Shown piece by piece: positions 6,082-10,958 of a DNA stretch of 10,958 nt. The stretch comes from DASXBA01 sp046729895. Its GTDB lineage: Bacteria > Actinomycetota > Thermoleophilia > Solirubrobacterales > Thermoleophilaceae. Under the pieces are notes generated by a model. The model saw only the letters and a program-made list of their open reading frames with translations. It ran no database searches and was not told the DNA's origin. The number at the start of each line of letters is the position of its first letter. Position 1 is the stretch's first letter. A program made the translations under genes and the position numbers. The stretch is taken from positions 1-10,958 of the forward strand of contig JBKPHP010000171.1 of assembly GCA_046729895.1 (NCBI GenBank). Direction: 5' to 3'.

Positions 6082-7713
6082 TCAGTCCTTCCCATCGTCG
6101 TCGGGTACTTCCGTCGCCCCGAACTCGGAGCGCAGCCGCTCGAGCAGCTCTTCCTCGCTCAGCAGCGCCGGGCCCTGGCCCGCCGCGGGGCTTAGCTCAT
6201 AGGCCACGGTCAGCCCCCGGCCCGTCAGCCCCCGAAGGGCGTCTGACACCAGCTCGCGGTTGGCCTCAGCCTTCTTCTTGGCGAACGTGGCGTCCTCCGC
6301 GAACGCCACCTTGAGCCGGTCGCCCTCGAGCTCGGTGGGCCGCGCCTGAGCGAGCAGAGCGCCGAGCATGCCGTTGCGCTCGCGGACGACATCTGCGACG
6401 GCCGGCCAGACCTGCTGCACCTTCTCGAGGTGGAGCGACAGCGGCGCCTCGGGGACGGGATCCGGCTGGGCGACGGCCGGCGCCGCTGCGGCGCCAGCGC
6501 CACCACCGGTCGAGCGCTGAGGGCTGCTGCGCGGTGCCGCGGGGGCCCCCGAGGAGGGAGCGTCGCCCGCGCCCCCGAGACCCCGCTCGAGTTGCTCGAT
6601 CCGGTACATGAGGCCCTGCAGCGAGAGGTCGGCCTGTGGCTGCGTGGACTTCAGCAGCGCGAGCTCCAGCTGGATGCGCGGGTCCGACCCGTCCTTGACC
6701 GCGGCGATCCCGCCCCCCAGGAATTCGATCGCCCGAACCACCTCGCCCTGGGCGATCCGCTCGGCCTGGCCGGTGACACGGTCGGGGTGGGCGGCGGTGA
6801 CGGAGAAGGTCTCGGGCAGCTCACCCGTTATCTGGACCACGAGCAGGTGTCGCAGGTGGGCGGTCAGGTCGCGCATGAATTGGGTGAAGTCACGACCGGA
6901 GTCCGAGAGCCGCTGGACCGAGCAGAGCGCGGCCTTCGAGTCATGCGCGACGAGCGCGTCCGCCGTGTCGAGCACCAGCTCGGCGTCCGCCACGCCGAGG
7001 ATCTCGAGCACGTCGTCGAGCTGCACCTGCTTGCCACCGTAGGTCACGAGCTGCTCAAGCGTGCCGAGAGCGTCGCGGAAGCTGCCCGTGGCAGCCCGCG
7101 CGATCATTCCCACAGCCGGATCGGGCACGTCGATCTGCTCCTGCTCGGCAACCCGTCGCAGCACCGCCGCGATCTGCTCGAGCGAGGGGCGCTGGAAGTC
7201 GAACCGGTGGCACCGGTCGACGATGGTCGGCGGCACCTTGTGCGCCTCGGTCGTGGCCAGCACGAATATGACGTGCGGCGGTGGCTCCTCGAGCGTCTTG
7301 AGGAAGGCGTTCCACGCCTGCGGGGTGAGCATGTGCGCCTCGTCCAGGATGTAGACGCGACTCCCGCCCTCCATCGGCGCCAGGCCCACGTTCTCCCGCA
7401 GCTCGCGGATGTCGTCGACGGAGTTGTGAGAGGCGGCGTCCATCTCTACGACATCGAGCGAGGTCCCCGCCAGGATCGCCCGGCAGGCCGGCTCCTCCGG
7501 GTCGAAGTCGGCCAGCGGGCCACCATCTGCGTTGAGCGCGCAGGCGAGGAGCTTGGCCATGGAGGTCTTGCCCGTGCCGCGTGAGCCGACGAACAGGTAG
7601 GCGTGATGGACCTTGCCGAGCTCGATCGCGTTCCTGAGGGTGCGAACTATGTGCTCCTGGCCGACCACCTCGTCGAAGGTGCGGGGGCGGTGGCGGCGGT
7701 AGAGCGAAAGCAT
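6082..7713 (-). CDS. dnaX: DNA polymerase III subunit gamma/tau
   Basis: A 543-aa clamp-loader ATPase that loads the beta sliding clamp and, as tau, bridges polymerase cores. The N-terminal AAA+ domain has the LYRRHRPRTFDEVVGQE opening, Walker A GSRGTGKTS (residues 43-51), Walker B VYILDEAHML (120-129), NAFLKTLEEPP, and an arginine-finger segment TIVDRCHRF where the usual SRC reads DRC. The zinc module is degenerate: aligned without gaps to E. coli C64, C73, C76 and C79, this protein has A62, D71, E74 and C77. A Pro/Ala/Gly-rich linker follows at about 370-420, then a C-terminal tau-like region (LSLHLEKVQQVWPAV onwards). No slippery heptamer for programmed frameshifting is evident. It heads the dnaX-ybaB-recR cluster. 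The ATG lacks a Shine-Dalgarno, and TAGCAT lies 11 bases upstream. Confidence 0.96.
   Translation of the reverse strand: MLSLYRRHRPRTFDEVVGQEHIVRTLRNAIELGKVHHAYLFVGSRGTGKTSMAKLLACALNADGGPLADFDPEEPACRAILAGTSLDVVEMDAASHNSVDDIRELRENVGLAPMEGGSRVYILDEAHMLTPQAWNAFLKTLEEPPPHVIFVLATTEAHKVPPTIVDRCHRFDFQRPSLEQIAAVLRRVAEQEQIDVPDPAVGMIARAATGSFRDALGTLEQLVTYGGKQVQLDDVLEILGVADAELVLDTADALVAHDSKAALCSVQRLSDSGRDFTQFMRDLTAHLRHLLVVQITGELPETFSVTAAHPDRVTGQAERIAQGEVVRAIEFLGGGIAAVKDGSDPRIQLELALLKSTQPQADLSLQGLMYRIEQLERGLGGAGDAPSSGAPAAPRSSPQRSTGGGAGAAAAPAVAQPDPVPEAPLSLHLEKVQQVWPAVADVVRERNGMLGALLAQARPTELEGDRLKVAFAEDATFAKKKAEANRELVSDALRGLTGRGLTVAYELSPAAGQGPALLSEEELLERLRSEFGATEVPDDDGKD
6085..6091 (-). promoter_or_regulatory. 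Ribosome binding site deciding the ybaB GTG start
   Basis: Minus-strand GGAAGGA lies in the last codons of dnaX, about 8 bases before the GTG at 6077. No comparable site precedes the ATG at 6095. Confidence 0.6.
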
Positions 7714-7804
7714 CGGCTCAGCTCATGCTAGCCGCGCGAGCGGCGATAGCCGCGCAGCGCGGCGGCTGCGTCCACGGGCTCGACCGGCGCTAGGGTGCCG
7801 CGAG
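7714..7804. promoter_or_regulatory. Divergent dnaX/ridA intergenic region with repeats and two -10-like hexamers
   Basis: This 91-base gap must carry promoters in both directions. TAGCAT on the minus strand (7725-7730) precedes dnaX by 11 bases, and TAGGGT on the plus strand (7791-7796) precedes the ridA ATG by 8 bases. Between them TAGCCGCGC occurs twice, at 7729-7737 and 7747-7755 (18 bp apart). GCCGCGC-A-GCGCGGC (7749-7763) is a perfect 7-bp inverted repeat. Neither promoter has a recognisable -35. The repeats could be a regulator site. Confidence 0.45.
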
Positions 7805-8185
7805 ATGGAACGCGCCATCATCCGGTCGGACGACGCCCCCGAAGCGGCTGGCCCCTACTCGCAGGCGGTGCGCGCGGGCGATTTGCTCTTCTGCTCCGGC
7901 CAGATCCCCCTGGATCCTTCGACCGGCGAGCTGGTCAAGGAGGACGCCCCCGGACAGGCGCGACGCTGTCTCGAGAACCTCGACGCCGTGTGCCGGGCGG
8001 CGGGCGCCCGGCTCGCCGACGCCGTGCGGTGCACCATCTACCTCACCGACATGGGTGACTTCGGGCGGGTGAATGAGGCGTACGGGGAGTTCTTCGGAGG
8101 AGAGCCGCCTGCCCGGGTGGCCATCCAGGCGGCAGGCCTGCCGCGCGGCGCGGACGTGGAGATCGACGCGATCGTCGCCCTCTGA
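7805..8185 (+). CDS. ridA: RidA family reactive intermediate/imine deaminase
   Basis: A 126-aa member of the RidA/YjgF/YER057c/UK114 family, cytosolic trimers that hydrolyse reactive 2-aminoacrylate/2-iminobutanoate enamines made by PLP enzymes such as threonine dehydratase. Diagnostic residues are present: GPYSQAV with Y18, FCSGQIPLDP with S31, NLDAV, N90 in FGRVNEAY, the substrate-binding Arg R104 in PPARVAIQ, and E119 in GADVEID. The active-site Arg and Glu support a true RidA rather than an inactive Rid subgroup. The ATG has no good Shine-Dalgarno; TAGGGT 8 bases upstream suggests a leaderless or near-leaderless transcript. It is divergent from dnaX and convergent with the TrmO-like gene, with 7 bases between stops. 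It may protect the aspartate-family pathway, but that link is inference. Confidence 0.93.
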   Translation: MERAIIRSDDAPEAAGPYSQAVRAGDLLFCSGQIPLDPSTGELVKEDAPGQARRCLENLDAVCRAAGARLADAVRCTIYLTDMGDFGRVNEAYGEFFGGEPPARVAIQAAGLPRGADVEIDAIVAL

Positions 8186-8192
8186 GGGGTCC

Positions 8193-8666
8193 CTAAAAGC
8201 CGGTGCGCGCGTCCCCGCCATGGACGGGGATGTCGTCCTCGGGGAAGAAGGGCTTGATGTCGAGTACCGGGGTCCGGTCGAGTAGGTCGACACCCGCGAA
8301 TCGGAGTCGCCTCCCTTCGATCCCCAAGACGCGCACCAGGCTGAGGCCGACAGGGTTTGGGCGAGCGGGAGAGCGAGTCGCGAAGACGCCGAAGCGCCGC
8401 CCGGTTCCTCGCAGCGGCCGCGGGACCTGCTCGAGGGGAGCGGGCTCGTCGGCAACCCGGTCGAACCACGTTATGAGCCAGACATAGTCGAAGCCCTCGA
8501 GGCCCTTCAGGCCTTCCCGGAGCTCCGCATGGACCACGAGCTCACCCTCGCTGACGTTGTCGGTCGCCTGAGCGGGCGTGCTGTCGCCCCCCTCGAGCCC
8601 CGTGAGCACGTAGCCAATCGGGCGCAGGGTCACTTCGGGCGGATCAGTCGAGCTCGTGGAATTCAA
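8193..8666 (-). CDS. trmO: TrmO/TsaA-like tRNA (t6A37-N6)-methyltransferase family protein
   Basis: A 157-aa protein of the TsaA/TrmO (UPF0066) beta-barrel family, which uses SAM to N6-methylate threonylcarbamoyl-adenosine 37 in some tRNAs. Visible signatures are RPIGYV (15-20), the LKGLEGFDYVWLITWFDR block (53-70), RRFGVFATRSPARPNPVGL (90-108), and DLLDRTPVLDIKPFFPEDD (127-145). Two deviations are visible: the family's PRQ appears as PAQ (31-33) and DGTPV appears as DRTPV. It is also shorter than E. coli TrmO, lacking the C-terminal extension, so substrate identity is less certain than family membership. The start is the TTG at 8666, bounded by an upstream in-frame stop, with GGTGAG 5 bases before it; the GTG at 8633 is an alternative. 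It lies between ridA and the SRP RNA. Confidence 0.85.
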   Translation of the reverse strand: MNSTSSTDPPEVTLRPIGYVLTGLEGGDSTPAQATDNVSEGELVVHAELREGLKGLEGFDYVWLITWFDRVADEPAPLEQVPRPLRGTGRRFGVFATRSPARPNPVGLSLVRVLGIEGRRLRFAGVDLLDRTPVLDIKPFFPEDDIPVHGGDARTGF

Positions 8667-8747
8667 TGCAGCTCACCCTTCGGCGGGAAGGGGGCTCTGC
8701 CATTCGACAAAGCCCGGGTCCTGCTCATATCCACACCGCCAACGTAT

Positions 8748-9022
8748 GGACCGTGCACCCGCCGTCGAGGCGGGCCCTCGGGCGTGTCCGCCGGTCTTCG
8801 GCTCCGGCCAGGCTGATCCGCGGCGCATGAGCGGTATCGCTTAAGGCTGCTTCCTCCCGGACCTGACCTGGTTCGCGAGCGCTCACCGCGCGGGACCCGG
8901 CCATCAACGCCTCTGTCCGGCGTACTGGCCCCGAAGGCCGAAGGCCCCTCGGACGGGGATTCAGCCCCGCTAGAGCGGATTGCGGGTGCAGGGCACCGCT
9001 ACCTCCCCGCCTAGCACGGTCC
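8748..9022 (-). ncRNA. ffs: Signal recognition particle RNA, large bacterial type (S and Alu domains)
   Basis: On the minus strand this matches the large SRP RNA of Gram-positive bacteria (compare Bacillus scRNA). The 5' part has CCGTGCTAGGCGGGGAGGTA and GCGGTGCCCTGCACCCGC followed by CAATCCGCTCTAGC, the Alu domain. Helix 8 of the S domain is the near-universal CCAGGTCAGGTCC / GGAAGCAGCC around a GGGA tetraloop (8845-8871; the tetraloop is at 8855-8858). The 3' part ends GGTGCACGGTCC, which pairs with the 5' GGACCGTGC to close helix 5. That pairing sets both ends, giving about 275 nt. It binds Ffh and directs membrane and secreted proteins to the translocon. TACCAT 7 bases upstream is a fitting -10. 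Ends are accurate to a few bases. Confidence 0.95.
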
Positions 9023-9029
9023 ACGGCCG

Positions 9030-9035
9030 ATGGTA
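9030..9035 (-). promoter_or_regulatory. Candidate -10 element for the SRP RNA
   Basis: TACCAT on the minus strand ends 7 bases before the predicted RNA 5' end at 9022, the expected spacing. The -35 region (about 9053-9058) falls inside the end of the DUF2182 gene and is a poor match. Confidence 0.45.
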
Positions 9036-9046
9036 GCGCGCCCGGC

Positions 9047-9871
9047 TCAGCCCATCATCTTCATCTGCATCTCGTGCTGGGGCTCACTGAAGCCGGGTAC
9101 GTCGCCTGGCACGAGCGCCACGGCCAGGCCCAGTACCAGGAGGGCGACCGCCACCCCGAATCGGGCCGTCCGCGGCCACGGCAGGAGCTTCTCGCCGGCG
9201 ATGAACGCGGCGATCACCGCCATCCACCCGAGGCTCATCACTCCGACCGCGAACAGCGCCGCCATCAGAGCCCAACAGCAACCGACGCACCATGCGCCGT
9301 GGGCGGCTCCCAGCTTCAGCGCCCCCAGCCGCCCGTGTCGCCAGCGCTCGGCCAGGAACATGAATGGGCTCCGGCACTTGACCAGACAGGCCTCCTTGGC
9401 GGGCGTCAGCTGGTAGACAGCCGCGGCGACGATCACGCCTCCGGTCACCCAGCGGCCGGCCTCGTCCCAGGCCAACCACCCGGGACCGAGCGCACGGCCG
9501 AGCTCCAGGAGCCCGTAGGCGGCAAGTCCGACGGTGGTCCAAACCGTCAGGTATCCGGCGACGAAGAGGGCGGTGGCGTCCGGCGCGGCGCCCCTGCCCC
9601 TCGCGCGGTGCCCCTCACGGAGGCGCTCGTAGGTGAGCACGGTCGGCGCGACCGACGGGAACATCATCGCCGCCATCATCACCACCCAGACCGTGGTGTA
9701 GAAGCCGATGCCCCCGAGGTCCATACCGGGGCTCGAGTCCATGCTGCCCATGCGCTCATCGGTCACGAGCCAGGAGAGAGCGGCCAGCACGAGCAGCGCG
9801 CTCAGCAGCAGCAGCTGGCCGCGCTCGAGCCGCGCGGCGGACGGCCCGCCGGGAAGGCGAGCAGCCTCCAC
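9047..9871 (-). CDS. DUF2182 multi-pass membrane protein, predicted metal-binding
   Basis: A 274-aa integral membrane protein of family DUF2182 (COG5486). Hydrophobic segments at about 20-36, 55-80, 99-124, 141-155, 193-215, 216-230 and 240-257 suggest roughly seven helices. Family motifs are VVMMAAMMFPSVAP (63-76), YQLTPAKEACLVKCRSP (153-169) with C162/C166, and HGAWCVGCCWALM (191-203) with three Cys. A Met-containing loop after helix 1 (M41, M44, M50) and a Met/His tail (HEMQMKMMG at the C-terminus) add soft-metal ligands. It follows the DUF1326 gene, its usual partner; the pair's biochemical function is not established to my knowledge. The GTG start is 2 bases after the stop of the 24-codon frame that precedes it, so translation is probably coupled. 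Copper or another thiophilic metal is inference from residues. Confidence 0.88.
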   Translation of the reverse strand: MEAARLPGGPSAARLERGQLLLLSALLVLAALSWLVTDERMGSMDSSPGMDLGGIGFYTTVWVVMMAAMMFPSVAPTVLTYERLREGHRARGRGAAPDATALFVAGYLTVWTTVGLAAYGLLELGRALGPGWLAWDEAGRWVTGGVIVAAAVYQLTPAKEACLVKCRSPFMFLAERWRHGRLGALKLGAAHGAWCVGCCWALMAALFAVGVMSLGWMAVIAAFIAGEKLLPWPRTARFGVAVALLVLGLAVALVPGDVPGFSEPQHEMQMKMMG

Positions 9872-9873
9872 TC

Positions 9874-9948
9874 TCAGGCGGCCCAGGAGAACGGGCTCGA
9901 GAAGCCCGCCTTGCCGACGTGCGAGAAGTCGAGCCCGAACGCGCTCAT
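9874..9948 (-). pseudogene. Displaced C-terminal tail of DUF1326 in a different frame
   Basis: A 24-codon frame begins at an ATG overlapping the DUF1326 stop (ATGA, 9945-9948) and ends 2 bases before the DUF2182 GTG. Its product runs MSAFGLDFSHVGK followed by AGFSSPFSWAA. From memory of the family, DUF1326 proteins end with a tail of this kind (an aromatic-rich FG segment, GK, then PFSW). The upstream frame stops just where this tail should begin, so I read it as the tail of the same gene after a one-base deletion or sequencing error. A genuinely separate, coupled peptide is the alternative. Confidence 0.6.
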
Positions 9949-10484
9949 CTGAGACTGCTCGACTTGGCGATGGTCAGATCGTCGCCGGCGGGATGGAAGA
10001 CCCCTACGAGCCTCGCGGGCTCGCCGTTCTCCTTGCCGAATGACACAACGTCCTGCACCTCGATCTCGCCGCCGTCGCCGAACCCGAACCTGATGCCGTG
10101 CGTGCCGTTCTGGTGGTAGACCTCCATCGGCACCCGCTCCGCTCCCAGGTTCTCGCCCACCAGTGGGGCTAGCGCCTCCATCGGACCGCCCAGCTGGCCG
10201 CCGAACACGGCCCCCAGCTTCTCGGCCTGCTCGTCGGAGGCGTTGTCACTGATCAGTACGCCAAGGCGCCAGCTGCCCTCGCTCATCACCTTCGGTGTGT
10301 CGGCTAACCCGACCACCGTCACACCGCTCACGTCGACGCCCTCCACCTCGCCCGAGTTGACGGTGAAGACGAGGCAGACGTTGCAGCGGTCGTAGTCGGC
10401 TCCGAGGTCGAGCGACACCGTGCAGGGACAAGGCACATCGCAGGAGCAGTTCTCGAAATAGTCGCCTTCGATGCTCCAGGCCAT
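9945..10484 (-). CDS. DUF1326 domain-containing protein, C-terminus displaced by frame break
   Basis: A 179-aa protein of family DUF1326, usually encoded next to DUF2182 as here. The N-terminus MAWSIEGDYFENCSCDVPC is typical, with six clustered Cys (C13, C15, C19, C21, C34, C37) in CxC...CxC...CxxC order that could bind a metal. The body has MSEGSWRLGVLISD, the GGQLGGPMEALAPLVGE-like block, and ends DDLTIAKSSSLR. Homologues that I recall are near 200 aa and continue about 24 residues further; the missing tail is present in the -1 frame at 9874-9948. The ATG at 10484 was chosen because it gives the standard N-terminus and has GGAAGGGAG just upstream; the longer frame back to 10577 has no such support. 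Promoter-like TTGACT/GAGAAT precedes it. No signal peptide or membrane helix is seen. Confidence 0.85.
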   Translation of the reverse strand: MAWSIEGDYFENCSCDVPCPCTVSLDLGADYDRCNVCLVFTVNSGEVEGVDVSGVTVVGLADTPKVMSEGSWRLGVLISDNASDEQAEKLGAVFGGQLGGPMEALAPLVGENLGAERVPMEVYHQNGTHGIRFGFGDGGEIEVQDVVSFGKENGEPARLVGVFHPAGDDLTIAKSSSLR

Positions 10485-10513
10485 TCGTCTCCCTTCCGCG
10501 GTCGCTCCTGACG

Positions 10514-10543
10514 ATTCTCGTGAAGTGACGCCTACCCAGTCAA
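10514..10543 (-). promoter_or_regulatory. Candidate sigma-70-type promoter for the DUF1326-DUF2182 operon
   Basis: On the minus strand TTGACT (10543-10538, 5/6 to TTGACA) is followed after 18 bases by GAGAAT (10519-10514, 4/6 to TATAAT). It lies in the 93-base gap after the MMPL stop, with a Shine-Dalgarno (GGAAGGGAG) and the DUF1326 ATG about 30 bases further on. It suggests that the pair is transcribed separately from the transporter. Confidence 0.5.
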
Positions 10544-10577
10544 CTGCGCCATGAGGGTCCGAAGGTCCAGAGGGCAC

Positions 10578-10958
10578 TCAGCCGCGGCCCTCGCCTTCGG
10601 CGATCGCCGGGCGGCGTGGGGCCGGCAGCCGCAGCGCCCGGCGGACGCGCTCCGGCAGATACCAGTTCCAGTCGCCGATCAACTTCATGGTGGCCGGTAC
10701 GAGGATCGCCCGCACCACGGTGGCGTCGAGCAGGATCGCCGCCGAGAGCCCGATGCCGAACTCCTGGAGGCCGACGAACGAGCCGAACGTGAAGCCCGAG
10801 AACGCCGCCACCATGATGATCGCCGCCGCGGTGATGATCCGGCCCGTGTGCTCGAGCCCGAAGGCCACCGCCTCCTCGTTGTGGCGCCGCTCGTCCCACT
10901 CCTCGCGCATGCGCGAGAGCAGGAATACCTCGTAGTCCATTGAGAGGCCGAACAGCAT
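10578..10958 (-). CDS. MMPL/RND family transporter, C-terminal fragment cut by window edge
   Basis: The last 126 residues of an MMPL-type RND transporter, proton-driven exporters of lipids or small molecules. The first visible stretch, LFGLSMDYEVFLLSRMREEW, is an internal motif of the second membrane half. Its Asp-Tyr pair (D8-Y9 of the fragment) matches the proton-relay DY of MmpL proteins, so the ATG at the very edge is not the gene start and several hundred residues lie to the right. Two hydrophobic segments follow (about 42-62 and 66-92), including TGRIITAAAIIMVAAFSGF and LDATVVRAILVPATMKLIGDWNWYLP, the family's standard C-terminal end. A short basic, Pro-rich cytoplasmic tail ends at TGA. 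The substrate cannot be told. A promoter-like sequence after it suggests the DUF1326 gene is not in its operon. Confidence 0.93.
   Translation of the reverse strand: MLFGLSMDYEVFLLSRMREEWDERRHNEEAVAFGLEHTGRIITAAAIIMVAAFSGFTFGSFVGLQEFGIGLSAAILLDATVVRAILVPATMKLIGDWNWYLPERVRRALRLPAPRRPAIAEGEGRG

Noticed and set aside
6078..6095. ATG at 6095 as the ybaB start
   Set aside because: It has no Shine-Dalgarno and would overlap dnaX by 14 bases; the GTG at 6077 has both a good site and the usual N-terminus.
8529..9024. Several small open frames on both strands over 8529-9024
   Set aside because: They overlap trmO or the SRP RNA, whose RNA conservation explains the sequence; none shows a domain or ribosome site.
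10485..10577. 31-residue N-terminal extension of the DUF1326 protein
   Set aside because: It would span the promoter-like sequence and lacks conservation as I know the family; the ATG at 10484 has a ribosome site and gives the standard MAWSIEG start.
10956..10958. ATG at the right edge as the start of a small membrane protein
   Set aside because: The sequence is the internal FGLSMDYEVFLLSR motif of MMPL transporters, so this is the tail of a large gene.
1..10958. CRISPR arrays, insertion sequences, tRNA genes or integration sites
   Set aside because: Reading both strands I found no regularly spaced repeats, transposase or integrase motifs, or tRNA cloverleaf signatures such as GGTTCGA-type T-arms in the intergenic gaps.

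Overview
The window is GC-rich DNA with actinobacterial gene content. The succinate dehydrogenase type, the leaderless-looking starts and the large Alu-containing SRP RNA would suit a deep-branching actinobacterium such as Thermoleophilia/Solirubrobacterales. That placement is inference from gene content, not a phylogenetic result. Most of the window is housekeeping. I do not see a new defence, mobile or biosynthetic system, and I see no transposase, CRISPR array, tRNA or prophage gene.

Layout. Bases 1-1709 (+): the 3' part of a succinate dehydrogenase/fumarate reductase iron-sulfur subunit, cut by the left edge, overlaps by 4 bases an HdrB/SdhE-like protein with two complete CCG domains. An extra cysteine in SdhB and the CCG partner both point to a type-E enzyme. 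Bases 1710-2002: noncoding, with a two-tier hairpin and a perfect 8-bp inverted repeat against the next start codon. Bases 2003-2671 (+): a LuxR-type regulator whose receiver domain has lost its phosphorylation site. Its stop codon shares a CTAG with the convergent asd gene.

Bases 2668-7713 (-), read right to left: dnaX, ybaB, recR, lysC, asd. The first three are the classic replication/recombination cluster; the last two make aspartate semialdehyde for lysine, threonine, methionine and diaminopimelate. lysC and asd overlap by GTGA, and lysC has an internal Met matching the beta-subunit start known from Corynebacterium. DnaX has lost three of its four zinc ligands. Bases 7805-8666: ridA (+) and a TrmO/TsaA-like gene (-), convergent. 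Bases 8748-9022 (-): a large SRP RNA with S and Alu domains, about 275 nt. In Firmicutes this RNA also lies just upstream of dnaX; here ridA and trmO sit between them.

Bases 9047-10484 (-): a DUF1326-DUF2182 pair with its own promoter, probably a metal-related membrane system. DUF1326 ends early, and its likely conserved C-terminal tail continues in another frame, which suggests a one-base indel or a true split. Bases 10578-10958 (-): the C-terminal end of an MMPL/RND transporter, cut by the right edge.

The observations most worth checking are the DUF1326 frame break, the type-E Sdh cluster signature, the zinc-less DnaX, the pseudoreceiver regulator and the recurrent TANNNT motifs close to start codons that lack Shine-Dalgarno sequences.
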